A stretch of 64,000 nucleotides of DNA. Origin: Luteolibacter luteus (lineage in GTDB: Bacteria > Verrucomicrobiota > Verrucomicrobiia > Verrucomicrobiales > Akkermansiaceae). Of the stretch, positions 1 to 8,799 are shown piece by piece (the first letter of the stretch is position 1; each line of letters opens with the position of its first letter). Where the stretch lies: assembly GCF_012913485.1 (NCBI RefSeq), contig NZ_CP051774.1, positions 4,340,001 to 4,404,000 on the forward strand, given 5' to 3'. Below the pieces are notes generated by a model. It was not told where the DNA came from and ran no database searches. It saw only the letters and a list, made by a program, of their open reading frames with translations. The translations under genes were made by a program, and so were the position numbers.

Positions 1-50
1 AGATGATCAGGCTTTCAAGGTTTTTGGCCGGCCAGAGAGGGCGAATGGGT

Positions 51-79
51 TTGACAGCAGGGAGACCGCCCCATACGCG
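51..79 (+). promoter_or_regulatory. Candidate promoter of the first gene
   Basis: A perfect TTGACA -35 hexamer lies at 51-56, followed 17 bases later by TACGCG as a weak -10. The predicted start is near 86, giving a leader of under 20 bases before the ATG at 103. Only the -35 match is strong. Confidence 0.35.
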
Positions 80-102
80 GATTTCTGGAATCCGGAGTTA
101 TC

Positions 103-1089
103 ATGAAATGGATCTTTCCTATCTTCTTCGTCGCCGGTGGGATGCTGGCTCCGCTGGCCGCGCAGGACAGCTTTGCAAGCGTCCAGAAGTCCTTTGACGC
201 GCAGCATCAGGAGATCGACGCGGCGTATCGCGCGGATCTGGTGAAGCTGAAAGAGCAGCTTGTCGTCGCGTTGGGAAAAAGCCGGGAGAATGTGAAGAAA
301 ACCGGCGACTTGGATGCGGTGAAGATCCTCGATGCCGAACTCGTGCGCTGGAAAGAAGAAGGGGACCTTCCTTTGGTGGAGCCGGAGCTTCCGGAGATCG
401 CGAAGCTTTACCAGGTTTACCGGACCGCGCAGGTGGGACGCTTGCTCAAGAAGCAGCGTGCCGTCGTGGCGTGGTTCCAAGCCTACGACATCCGGCTCTC
501 CGCACTCGAGAAGCAGTTGGTAGCGACGGACAAGATCGAGGACGCGGAAGCAGTGCGCTCGGAGCGTGATTCCCGCAGGGAAAGCATGGAACTAGCCGAG
601 GCTCGGGAGGCGGTGAAAGCGGCTGACACGGGTGAGGCCGCAGTCGTCAAACAAGCGCCCCGTAATCTGAAGAATGCTTGGCAGGATCTGAAAAAGCGGG
701 ATTGGAAATCGGCCGAGGGCGGCAAGTATTTCAAGCAATACTTTGGGAGATGGCAGAAAGTCATTACCTTGGATGGCAAGGAACTCGAAGATCGCCGGTT
801 TCTCTATGCCCATGCACCGAGCCGGTACGAGTATGAATTCCCGAAACCGGTGACCGGTTTCCGTGCGGTGGTGCTTATTCCCAAGGAGGCTCCCGGTGGC
901 GCCAGTGCCATCTTTTCAATTTTGTCCGACGAAGGTGAGGTCTTCCGGAGCAAGGAGATCAGTGCATCCAATCCGAAGGAGGAGATCGAGATCTCCTTCA
1001 AGCCGAGCAAGAAGCTCGTTCTGGTTGTGGATGAGAACGGGGACGACGAGTCGGATTGGACCTTCTGGGTCGATCCGCAGTATCAGTGA
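103..1089 (+). CDS. Secreted coiled-coil protein of unknown function
   Basis: The 328-aa product starts with a signal peptide (residues 1-20, hydrophobic core ending LAAQ), so it is probably periplasmic or on the surface. Residues 25-180 are rich in Lys, Glu, Ala and Arg with heptad-like spacing, suggesting long coiled coils. Residues 200-328 look like a beta-rich domain of the NPCBM type (a sugar-binding fold), with alternating strands and a closing Trp-Phe-Trp segment. That assignment is by general resemblance only. The ATG is preceded by CCGGAG. Its neighbour galK is convergent, so it is probably monocistronic. No enzymatic motif is visible. Confidence 0.75.
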   Translation: MKWIFPIFFVAGGMLAPLAAQDSFASVQKSFDAQHQEIDAAYRADLVKLKEQLVVALGKSRENVKKTGDLDAVKILDAELVRWKEEGDLPLVEPELPEIAKLYQVYRTAQVGRLLKKQRAVVAWFQAYDIRLSALEKQLVATDKIEDAEAVRSERDSRRESMELAEAREAVKAADTGEAAVVKQAPRNLKNAWQDLKKRDWKSAEGGKYFKQYFGRWQKVITLDGKELEDRRFLYAHAPSRYEYEFPKPVTGFRAVVLIPKEAPGGASAIFSILSDEGEVFRSKEISASNPKEEIEISFKPSKKLVLVVDENGDDESDWTFWVDPQYQ

Positions 1090-1098
1090 GGTCCAAGT

Positions 1099-1123
1099 GG
1101 CGGGACGAGCCGATCGTCCCGCC
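1099..1123. terminator. Hairpin between convergent genes
   Basis: A perfect 10-bp stem (GGCGGGACGA and its complement) with a 5-base loop sits between the stop of the secreted protein and the stop of galK. There is no T tract on either strand, so intrinsic termination is only a suggestion. A bidirectional role would fit the convergent arrangement. Confidence 0.45.
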
Positions 1124-1156
1124 GTAGGGTTAAGGGATTTTCGATCCCTCCAATGA

Positions 1157-2335
1157 TCACACCAAGTGCGCGCCGATCGAGGGTCGGGACGCGAAGATCT
1201 GCGGCGTGATGCCGGTGGCTTCCTTGTATTTCTCTGCAAGTGTCGCCGCAATCTCAGGGGCCTTGCGGGATTCGCAAAGCGTCACGGTCGAGCCACCGAA
1301 GCCGCCGCCGGTCATGCGGGCACCGATCACGCCCCCATTGCGGCCGATCGCACGCGCGATCTCGACCATGATGTCGAGTTCCTTGCAGGAGACCTCGAAG
1401 TCGTCCCGCAGGGAATCGTGGCTCGCAGCCATGAGCGGTCCCAGGGCTTCGTAGTCGTTCTTCGCGAGAGCTTCCGCCGCCGCGATCGTGCGGGCGATTT
1501 CACCGACCACGTGGCGGGAGCGGCGGTTCACAGGTTCGCCCAAGCGATCCCATGATTCTTCCACCTCGCCGATCAATACATCGCGCCAGGACTTCTTGCC
1601 CAGGATGGCGAGGCCGTCTTCGGTGTTCTTGCGGCGGGCTGCATAGCCGCCGTCGGAAAGTTCGTGGTGCACCATCGTGTTCGAGATGATGACCGTGAGG
1701 TCCGGATTTTCGAAGGGCACCAACTCGGGCTCGCCGCTCTGGCAATCGATCAGGATCAGGCGGTTCGCCTTGCCGAAAGCGGAGGCGAACTGATCCATGA
1801 TACCGCAGGGTACGCCGGCGAAGTCATGCTCCGCCTTCTGGCAGAGCAGCGCCTTTTCCTTGGTGTCGAGCACTGTGTCCACCAGGCCTTCAAGCAAGGT
1901 GGCCACGCAGCACTCCAGCGCCGCAGAAGAGGAGAGGCCTGCACCGCCGGGGACGGAGGAAATGATGTAGGCGTCGAAACCGGGAAGATGATGGCCGCGA
2001 TCCTGGAATCCTTGGAAGACGCCGCGCAGATAGTTCGCCCATTTCGGGGAAGAAACTTCCTGTTTGATGTTCAGCGGCAGGATCGCCGGTTCCCCTCCGA
2101 GCGCGGTGGCGACCCGGGCGTTTTCCGTTCCGTTCAGCGCTGCGGCGATCACGATGTAGCGATCGATCGCAAAGGGCATCACGAAGCCATCGCAGTAGTC
2201 GATATGCTCGCCAATCAGATTGACTCGGCCGGGCGCGGCTGCAGTGACGGTGGCATCGACACCGAAATGGTCTTTGAGGCCGGCGGCAGCATCGGCGGCA
2301 AGGTCGGCAAGGGAAGTGGCGAGATCGAGTGACAT
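1157..2335 (-). CDS. galK: Galactokinase
   Basis: Galactokinase phosphorylates alpha-D-galactose at C1 with ATP, the first Leloir step, in the cytoplasm. At 392 aa the length is normal for GHMP-family GalK. The galactokinase signature GRVNLIGEHIDYCDGF is at residues 36-51. The ATP-binding GHMP motif GAGLSSSAA follows near residue 135, and the C-terminal motif MTGGGFGG is near residue 350. It is the last gene of a minus-strand galactose block after a mutarotase and two symporters. A 263-base gap to the upstream symporter may hold its own promoter. No galT or galE is present here, so the rest of the pathway must be elsewhere. Confidence 0.95.
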   Translation of the reverse strand: MSLDLATSLADLAADAAAGLKDHFGVDATVTAAAPGRVNLIGEHIDYCDGFVMPFAIDRYIVIAAALNGTENARVATALGGEPAILPLNIKQEVSSPKWANYLRGVFQGFQDRGHHLPGFDAYIISSVPGGAGLSSSAALECCVATLLEGLVDTVLDTKEKALLCQKAEHDFAGVPCGIMDQFASAFGKANRLILIDCQSGEPELVPFENPDLTVIISNTMVHHELSDGGYAARRKNTEDGLAILGKKSWRDVLIGEVEESWDRLGEPVNRRSRHVVGEIARTIAAAEALAKNDYEALGPLMAASHDSLRDDFEVSCKELDIMVEIARAIGRNGGVIGARMTGGGFGGSTVTLCESRKAPEIAATLAEKYKEATGITPQIFASRPSIGAHLV

Positions 2336-2598
2336 GGGCTGGTGCGTGTTTCGGTGTCGGTCTTCGGCGGAGGCGGGAGCGAGGCGCCATCTGGTTCAGC
2401 CGATGCCTTGGAATCCGAAGAAAGCCTCATTGGGCGCGGAGCCGGAGCTGCTTTCATCGGGGGGCGGGCCGACGCCCGGAAGCGTGGTCAAATCCCGCAT
2501 TTTGGCAAAGGGGAAAGCTGTCTGCAAGGGGCCTGATTGAAGGGGGCAGCTTCTCCCTTCCTCCATCCTGCGGTCTCCGATGCCGGACCTTGCCTGAC

Positions 2599-4644
2599 TC
2601 AGGAGAAAATCGCGTAGAGGATCAAGGTCGCCACAATCACGATCGCCCCCCAGACCTTGGTGGATTTCGAGGATTCGAGGCTGATCAGCTCGGTTACAGG
2701 CAGCTTCACCGGCTGCGAGAGTGGATTCGCCAATGTCACTACCAGACCGAGGGCTACCACGAAAAGGAAGCACAATCCCATGCGGTCTACATAGGACACA
2801 TCAGGGGCGAACCACATGCCATTCTTCCCGAGTATGGGTCCGATCCAATGCTTGATCGAATGATAGAGGACGACGTTTGAGAGGATGCCCACCCAGCCGA
2901 AGTAACGGGGCGTGCGCGGGGAAAGGAAACCGAACAGGAAAACCGCCAGCACTCCGGGGCTGATGTAGCCTTGAAACTCCTGGATGAACTTGAAGATTCC
3001 ACCAAATTTTGGATCACCCAGACCGGGTGCAATCAGGCAGGAAATCAAGACGAAGAGTAGGGTGAAGAACTGGCCGGAAAGCACCGTGGACTTTTCGCTC
3101 ATGTCTTTCTTCACCTGATGGACCAAGTCCATGGTGGCAATGGTAGCCGCGGAATTCAGCATCGAGGCTAGCGAGGAAACGACGGCTCCGAAGATGGCGG
3201 CCAGCACGAACCAAGTGAGGCCCGGCCGCATCAGATTACGCATCAAGGTTGGAAAGGCCGCGTCGTAATCGTAACCGATCAGCTTGGTGCCAGCAGGGAT
3301 TTGCTTGGTGACTGCTTCCTCAAGTACCTTTTTGTTGAGTTCGAGAAGTTGATCGCTTGTGGCTTCCGTGGGAATTGCGATCTCCATCTTGGCCGCGTTG
3401 GCATTGTGGGTCAGAATCTCGCGGGCGGTGGCTGTGTCCGCCGCGACAAAGTTGCCGGTGAAAGGATAAACCTTGGCCGGAGCTCCACGCATTTCCAGAA
3501 GGGTTGATGCGTTTTTCTTCACCGCTTCCGCCCGCAGGTCCTTGTTGTAGAGATTGAAGCATAGGATCCCGGGGATCACGATCAGGAAGGGGATCAGCAG
3601 CTTGAGCGTGGCGGCGAAAATGATGCCCTTTTGGCCCTCTGCCAGAGACTTCGATCCCAGCGTCCGCTGGACGATATACTGGTTAAGCCCCCAATAGAAA
3701 CAGATCGGAACCCAGATTCCCAGCAGCAGCACCGTCCATGGCAATTCGGGGTCGTGGATGGGACGAACCATGTGCAGCTTGCCACCGGAGAGGTTTTCCC
3801 CCGCCATGGCCGCGGCTTCTCCGGATTTCCCGTCGTTCAGCAGGATGAAGCGCCCCCAACCGCTGGCAGCTTCAAGATCGGAGACGGTGGCAGTGGAATT
3901 CTGAACCTTGGTCAAGATCAGCTGGTTCGGATCAGCGTCTTTCAGCGCACCGAAGGCGAGCCAAGTCACCACTGCACCCCCGGCAATCAGGCCGGCACCC
4001 CAGATCAGGTCAGTCCAAGCGCAGGCCTTCAGCCCGCCGACGAGAACGTAGATCGCGGCGGAGATGCCGATGATCCAGCAACCGATCGTGATATCCCCGA
4101 GATCGGCGCCCATCACCATGCGGCCTTGGAAAAAGACCGAGATCACCTTTGCTCCGGAATAGATCACCGAGGCTGTGGGCACGCCGACCAAAATGATCAG
4201 CGTGGCAACCGCCATCACGATCCGGGAGAAGCGCCCGTAGCGATATTCAAGGAATTCCGGAATGGTGTAGATCCCGCAGCGCAGAAGCTTCGGCAGGAAC
4301 ACAAAGGCGACCAACACTAGTGCGGTTGCCGAAAGCCACTCCCAGGAGGAAACAGCCATCCCGAGCCAGTCTGCTGCTTGCCCGGACATTCCCACGAACT
4401 GCTCCGTCGAAATGTTCGCCGCGATGAGAGAGAAGCCCACCAGCCACCAGGTGAGGCCGCGACCCGCGAGGAAGTAGCCCGCTGCTCCTCCGCTTTCCGC
4501 CGCATCAGCGGATTCTTTCCGGCCCTGCCAGATGCCGAAGGCGATCACGCCAACCACGACGATGATAAAGAGTATCACGTCGAGCGTGCTCATTTTTCCA
4601 GCTTCGAGGCTGGCTTGGGCAAGCAGGGAGAAAGGTAGATTCAT
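2599..4644 (-). CDS. Sodium/solute symporter (SSS family), probably for galactose
   Basis: This 681-aa inner-membrane protein belongs to the SLC5/SSS family, which couples sodium entry to uptake of sugars or other small solutes. More than a dozen hydrophobic segments are visible. The family pattern is clear in the first third (WWLVGFSLIAANISTEQFVG) and near residue 320 (PICFYWGLNQYIVQRTLG). An internal loop of about 90 residues (roughly 370-460) is longer than usual. Translation may begin at 4644 or at an internal Met 17 codons later (4593), which gives a cleaner membrane start. Galactose as substrate is inferred from galK and galM nearby; the family alone does not show it. Confidence 0.88.
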   Translation of the reverse strand: MNLPFSLLAQASLEAGKMSTLDVILFIIVVVGVIAFGIWQGRKESADAAESGGAAGYFLAGRGLTWWLVGFSLIAANISTEQFVGMSGQAADWLGMAVSSWEWLSATALVLVAFVFLPKLLRCGIYTIPEFLEYRYGRFSRIVMAVATLIILVGVPTASVIYSGAKVISVFFQGRMVMGADLGDITIGCWIIGISAAIYVLVGGLKACAWTDLIWGAGLIAGGAVVTWLAFGALKDADPNQLILTKVQNSTATVSDLEAASGWGRFILLNDGKSGEAAAMAGENLSGGKLHMVRPIHDPELPWTVLLLGIWVPICFYWGLNQYIVQRTLGSKSLAEGQKGIIFAATLKLLIPFLIVIPGILCFNLYNKDLRAEAVKKNASTLLEMRGAPAKVYPFTGNFVAADTATAREILTHNANAAKMEIAIPTEATSDQLLELNKKVLEEAVTKQIPAGTKLIGYDYDAAFPTLMRNLMRPGLTWFVLAAIFGAVVSSLASMLNSAATIATMDLVHQVKKDMSEKSTVLSGQFFTLLFVLISCLIAPGLGDPKFGGIFKFIQEFQGYISPGVLAVFLFGFLSPRTPRYFGWVGILSNVVLYHSIKHWIGPILGKNGMWFAPDVSYVDRMGLCFLFVVALGLVVTLANPLSQPVKLPVTELISLESSKSTKVWGAIVIVATLILYAIFS

Positions 4645-4698
4645 GCAGGTTTGATATCGGGGACGGGTTTAATCGGGCTGCCTCGAGCGCGACAGCAT

Positions 4699-4740
4699 AC
4701 GGGGCCAATCCTGCCTTTTATGCGGCGGAATTGGCCCCGT
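4699..4740 (-). other. Intercistronic hairpin upstream of the second symporter
   Basis: A perfect 11-bp stem (ACGGGGCCAAT and its complement) with a 20-base loop lies between the 66-aa membrane gene and the downstream symporter. There is no T tract. It could protect transcript ends or tune the ratio of the flanking genes. Confidence 0.5.
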
Positions 4741-4761
4741 GGGAAGTTTATGACGGAGGGC

Positions 4762-4962
4762 TCAGCCCTGGTTCTTTCCCGCCTTTTTGGCGTAGAACAG
4801 CATGACGAGGCCGAAGACGAGCATCACGACACCCCAAGCGGTGTTGACGTTCATGTTCAGCGATTTCGCATACATGGCGTTGCCGTTGGTGAAGAGTCCG
4901 TAGCCCGTAAGCATCAGGCCGTAGATCGTGAAGACGTAACCAATTGGAAGTCGGAGATCCAT
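4762..4962 (-). CDS. Small two-helix membrane protein
   Basis: This 66-aa product has two predicted membrane helices (about residues 7-25 and 42-59) and ends in a short basic tail. It sits between two SSS symporter genes on the same strand, 22 bases after the upstream one. That spacing suggests co-transcription and perhaps an accessory role to a transporter. Small proteins of this type are often found beside SSS and MFS carriers in Verrucomicrobia and Planctomycetes, but I do not recognise a named family. Confidence 0.7.
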   Translation of the reverse strand: MDLRLPIGYVFTIYGLMLTGYGLFTNGNAMYAKSLNMNVNTAWGVVMLVFGLVMLFYAKKAGKNQG

Positions 4963-4984
4963 GGTAGTGAAGGTTTCGGGGTTC

Positions 4985-6736
4985 TTACCAGAAGATGAAG
5001 TTCAGGATGATCACGGCGATCATCACGATCGAGCCGAGGACAGCGGGGCGCAAGATCCAAGGCTCGTTCTCGTCGCGATGCTTCGGAGTGAGCGAGTAAA
5101 CCAAGCCGCGGAGTTCGTCGTCGGTCTTGGTGCGCTTGGTGATCATGGAAAGCACGGCGTTCACCACGAAGGTCGTGCTGAAAGCCACGATGGCGATCCA
5201 GAAGTTCTGCGACATTTCCTTCGGGAACTCGACCGTCAGGCCAAGCCAGCCACCTTTCACGCCCGGAGTGTTACCGGTGGCGAAGCTGAGGCCGTGGAAG
5301 ATCACCGCGGCGGAAGTGCCGACGACCAGACCCCAGAAGGAGCCGACGCCGTTCGAGCGCTTGGTGAACATGCCGAGCAGGAAGGTCGCGAACAGCGGCG
5401 CGTTCACGAAGCCGAACACGAGCTGCAGCACCGACATGATGTTATTGTACTTCGAGGCCACCAGCGCGAAGCCCATGGCGGCGATGATGCCGAAGATCGT
5501 GGCATACTTGCCCATGGCGAGCAGTTGCCGGTCGGTCTGGTTCGGCTTCATGGTCTTGTAGAGGTCGTAGGTCCAGACCGTGTTGAAGGCCGTGACGTTT
5601 GCCGCCATACCGGACATGAAGGAGGCCATCAGCGCGGTCAGCGCGAGACCCAGCAGGCCGTTCGGGAAGTAGTGGAAGATCATCGAAGGCAGCACCTGGT
5701 TGTAGTTCGGCACGCCTTCCTTCATCGGGATCGAGTAGCCGCCGGCGACCGCGTCGCTGGTGAGGCCGTAGGCGATCATGCCCGGAAGGATCACGATCGC
5801 GGGGAAGAGCATCTTCGGAATGGCACCGATGATCGGGGTGCGGCGGGCAGCGCCCATCGAGTTGGCAGCGAGTGCGCGCTGCACTTCGGCGAAGTTCGTG
5901 GTCCAGTAGCCAAAGGAGAGCACGAAGCCGAGGCCGAAGAGGATGCCATACCACGGCACGCCCATCGGGTTTGCGGTGCCACCGGTCTGTGCCCAGGAGT
6001 GCAGGGCACCTTGGCCTTGAGGAGAAGCTTGCAGCTTGCCGACCAAGCCTTCCCAACCGCCGACATCCTTCAGGGCGATGTAGGCGAGAGGCGCGATGCC
6101 GAAGACGATCATGAAGAACTGCAGCACCTCATTGTAGATCGCCGAGCTCAGGCCGCCCTTGAGCACGTAGGCCAGCACGATCACGGACGTGATCACGAGC
6201 GAGGCATAGTAATTCCAGCCCAGCAGCGCGTGCAGCAGGTCCGCCAGCGCGTGCATCGAGATACCGGAGGAGGCCACCGTCATGAAGGCGAAGGACACCG
6301 AGTTGAAGACGCGCGTCGGTTCATTGTAGCGCATCTTCAGGTATTCCGGCACCGACTTGGCCTTGGAACCGTAATACATCGGCATCATGAAGATCCCGAG
6401 GAAGACCATCGCCGGAATCGCGCCCACCCAGTAGAAGTGGGAGGTCATGATCCCGTACTCGGCGCCAGAGGCAGCCATGCCGATCAACTCCTGGGCTCCG
6501 AGGTTGGCAGAAATGAAAGCGAGGCCGCAGACCCAACCCGGGATGGAACGGCCGGAGAGGAAGAAGTCCTCCGCGCTGTTCATGTACTTTTTCAGCGCGA
6601 AGCCGATGCCGATGACAAAGGCGAGGTAGATCCCCATGATCGACCAGTCGATCAGGTTGAGATCCGGTTTAGCCATCCCCTCGGTGGAGATGGCGCCTCC
6701 GGTGGAGGCTAGAAGCGATGTAAATTCTAGGAACAT
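4985..6736 (-). CDS. Sodium/solute symporter (SSS family)
   Basis: At 583 aa with about 14 hydrophobic segments, this is a standard-length SSS symporter. The diagnostic early block is clear: LNLIDWSIMGIYLAFVIGIG, then a helix followed by FFLSGRSIPGWVCGLAFIS and an acidic GAQELIGMAASG loop. It is distinct from the other symporter in the cluster and more like the SGLT/SglT branch. The true start may be at 6736 or at the Met 20 codons later (6676), because the first 20 residues look unlike a conserved N-terminus. Downstream of galM and upstream of the 66-aa membrane gene, it probably imports galactose or a related sugar (inference). Confidence 0.9.
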   Translation of the reverse strand: MFLEFTSLLASTGGAISTEGMAKPDLNLIDWSIMGIYLAFVIGIGFALKKYMNSAEDFFLSGRSIPGWVCGLAFISANLGAQELIGMAASGAEYGIMTSHFYWVGAIPAMVFLGIFMMPMYYGSKAKSVPEYLKMRYNEPTRVFNSVSFAFMTVASSGISMHALADLLHALLGWNYYASLVITSVIVLAYVLKGGLSSAIYNEVLQFFMIVFGIAPLAYIALKDVGGWEGLVGKLQASPQGQGALHSWAQTGGTANPMGVPWYGILFGLGFVLSFGYWTTNFAEVQRALAANSMGAARRTPIIGAIPKMLFPAIVILPGMIAYGLTSDAVAGGYSIPMKEGVPNYNQVLPSMIFHYFPNGLLGLALTALMASFMSGMAANVTAFNTVWTYDLYKTMKPNQTDRQLLAMGKYATIFGIIAAMGFALVASKYNNIMSVLQLVFGFVNAPLFATFLLGMFTKRSNGVGSFWGLVVGTSAAVIFHGLSFATGNTPGVKGGWLGLTVEFPKEMSQNFWIAIVAFSTTFVVNAVLSMITKRTKTDDELRGLVYSLTPKHRDENEPWILRPAVLGSIVMIAVIILNFIFW

Positions 6737-6815
6737 CTTGGGTAGGTCTGGCAGGTGGGTTGGGGAGGCAGTGCGCCATTTGAAGCGGGAGGCCGCCCGC
6801 TAGCAAGAGACGAGT

Positions 6816-6851
6816 GCGTGCGCCCCCCTAGGCACGGAGAGGGGCGCACGC
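6816..6851 (-). other. Intercistronic hairpin after galM
   Basis: An 11-bp perfect stem (GCGTGCGCCCC and its complement) with a 14-base loop lies between the galM stop and the symporter start. It lacks a U tract, so it may act as an RNA-stability element or partial attenuator. Confidence 0.45.
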
Positions 6852-6874
6852 GAGGCTAGGAAATCCAGGCCGGG

Positions 6875-8014
6875 TTACTCGGCGAGGAACTTGTGAATCA
6901 TCACGTGCTTGTAGGTCTCACCGGGCTTCAGCACGGCGGACGGGAACTCGGGATGATTCGGCGCGTCCGGGAAGCCTTCGGTTTCGAGGGCGCAAGCGCT
7001 GCGGAAGGGATACTTCACGCCCTTCTTGCCAGCCACGGTGCCGTCGAGGAAGTTACCGCCGTAGAACTGGATGGCCGGCTTGTCGGTGGAGATTTCCATC
7101 ACGCGGCCGCTCTTCGGATCTTTCAGGCGGGCTGCCAGACGGACGCCGTTGCCGGGCTTCAGTACCCAGGCGTGGTCATAGCCGCCGCCGAGCTTCAGGG
7201 CCTCGAACTTTTCTCCCACGCGGGCACCGATCGCTGTCGGCTTGTTGAAATCCATCGGGGTATTGGCCACCGGGTCCTGCTTGCCGGTCGGAATCAGTCC
7301 CGCATTGGTCGGCAGATACTTGTCGGCATTCAGCGTCAGGATGTGGTCGTTGATCAAGGATGTCGGATCACCGCTCAGGTTCCAGTAGCTGTGGTGGACG
7401 ATGTTCAGCACGGTCGGTGCGTCAGTCGTGGCTTCCACTTCCCACTTCAGCTCGTTGGCATCGGTGAGGGTGTAGGTGACCTTGGTAGTCAGGGTGCCCG
7501 GGTAGCCTTCCTCGCCGTCTTCAGAGACGTAGGTGAAGGTCACGGCATTCTTGTCCTCCTTCGGCTCGGCCTTCCACATCTTCTTGTTGAAGCCGACCTT
7601 GCCACCGTGCAGGTGGCAGGGGATGCCGCCCGGTTCGTTGTTCGTGGCCAAGGTATACTCCTTGCCGTTCAGCTTGAACACGCCGTTGGCGATACGGTTG
7701 CCGAAACGACCGACCGTGGCACCGAAGTACGGATTTCCCTCCGAAAGGTAACCTTCGGCGTTATCGAAGCCGTGGGTCACGTCGGCGATCTTCCCGGCCT
7801 TGTCGGGGATTTCCATCGACACCAGCGTGGCGCCGAGGTCGGAAATTCGGGCACGGAGCCCATTCTTGTTGGTCAAGGTGAAGACCTGGGTCTCACCGGC
7901 AGCTATTTTTCCAAAGGATTCCACGGCAATTTTGTCGGCGAAGGCTGTTCCAAATTGGGAGCCACCTGCAAGAAGTGTGGCGGCCATCAGCGTCATCAAG
8001 GGTTTCGTCTTCAT
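6875..8014 (-). CDS. galM: Aldose 1-epimerase (mutarotase), exported
   Basis: GalM interconverts alpha and beta anomers of galactose or glucose, supplying the alpha anomer for galactokinase. Family motifs are visible: GATVGRFGNRIANG near residue 100, CHLHGG near 135 with the substrate-contacting His, NIVHHSYWNLSG near 205 with the catalytic His, and an ALETEGFPDAPNH block near the C-terminus with the catalytic Glu. The N-terminus is a signal peptide (about 25 residues, ending AFA), so this copy acts outside the cytoplasm, before transport. It is first in the minus-strand galactose block, and the 296 bases upstream presumably hold the promoter. Confidence 0.92.
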   Translation of the reverse strand: MKTKPLMTLMAATLLAGGSQFGTAFADKIAVESFGKIAAGETQVFTLTNKNGLRARISDLGATLVSMEIPDKAGKIADVTHGFDNAEGYLSEGNPYFGATVGRFGNRIANGVFKLNGKEYTLATNNEPGGIPCHLHGGKVGFNKKMWKAEPKEDKNAVTFTYVSEDGEEGYPGTLTTKVTYTLTDANELKWEVEATTDAPTVLNIVHHSYWNLSGDPTSLINDHILTLNADKYLPTNAGLIPTGKQDPVANTPMDFNKPTAIGARVGEKFEALKLGGGYDHAWVLKPGNGVRLAARLKDPKSGRVMEISTDKPAIQFYGGNFLDGTVAGKKGVKYPFRSACALETEGFPDAPNHPEFPSAVLKPGETYKHVMIHKFLAE

Positions 8015-8310
8015 GGGTCTGTCAAACGTGGTTGAAGGGTGGAATCGGTTAGGTCGGGCTGTAAATCCGAAATCCCGTCCTCATTCCCGTTCTGTCGATC
8101 CTTGGGCAGAGTGACTGTTTGGAGCAAGGATTCATTGGGTTTGCGGATGCCGCGCCGGCCTCCCGGCGCTCCGGCGACTGATGTTTCGGGGCTCTTGGAA
8201 ATCAAGGAAGGCTTACACCCTTTATTCACCGTAAGCTGATTCCTCCGCGTAAATTGCCGACCGCGCGGATTTCCTTGGCGCAGGCCGGGGATCGGGACGA
8301 AAAACCTTCC

Positions 8311-8754
8311 ATGAGCCTCGATTTTCAGACGAGCAGCGACCCCCAGGCATGGCTTGACGAGGTCCTCTGCGCCTTCAATTGCCAGACCGGGACCCTGCAC
8401 AAGGCGGATGGCGGATTCCTCGATCTCGTGGTGCAGTCCGGTGTCCCGGAATTCCTCCTTCCGAAGATCACCCGCATTCCTTTCGGAAAGGGAATCGCCG
8501 GGGTCGCAGCGGAGCGCCGTGAGCCGGTGGAACTTTGCAACCTTCAGGAAGACCTCGGCGGGGTCGCACGCCCGGATGCCCGGCAGACTCAGGTCTCCGG
8601 TTCGCTCGCCGTCCCGGTCTTCTCCCCGGATAGGAGCAAGGTTCTCGGAACTCTGGGTGTCGGCATGCATGCGCCTCATGATTTTTCCGACGATGAGAAG
8701 TCTCGCTTGGGCGCGATAGCCGCACGTGTGGGTGAGGCCTGGAGTGCAAATTGA
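8311..8754 (+). CDS. GAF-domain protein
   Basis: The 147-aa product is almost entirely one GAF domain, a small-ligand or redox sensor fold. A typical core reads IPFGKGIAGVAAERREPVEL, followed by a GSLAVPVF strand and a GTLGVG strand. It has no fused output domain, so it resembles stand-alone GAF proteins such as the free methionine sulfoxide reductase class, but the characteristic Cys set of that enzyme is not evident. I chose the ATG at 8311 because the domain begins right after it; an earlier in-frame ATG at 8254 would add 19 unlikely residues. Confidence 0.8.
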   Translation: MSLDFQTSSDPQAWLDEVLCAFNCQTGTLHKADGGFLDLVVQSGVPEFLLPKITRIPFGKGIAGVAAERREPVELCNLQEDLGGVARPDARQTQVSGSLAVPVFSPDRSKVLGTLGVGMHAPHDFSDDEKSRLGAIAARVGEAWSAN

Positions 8755-8763
8755 GCACCGACA

Positions 8764-8793
8764 TTGACCAGAGCGCCTTGTGGTCGTTAGATA
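8764..8793 (+). promoter_or_regulatory. Candidate promoter giving a leaderless R3H mRNA
   Basis: TTGACC at 8764-8769 and TAGATA at 8788-8793 are separated by 18 bases. The expected start, about 6-7 bases downstream, falls on the ATG at 8800, so the transcript may have no leader. Confidence 0.5.
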
Positions 8794-8799
8794 GGGGCC

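Noticed and set aside
4961-6712. 583-aa open frame on the plus strand across the SSS symporter gene
   Set aside because: It is an antisense shadow: rich in His, Arg, Asp and Glu with no domain, and it mirrors a clear symporter on the other strand.
6893-8035. 380-aa plus-strand frame over galM
   Set aside because: The opposite strand carries all mutarotase motifs; this frame has none.
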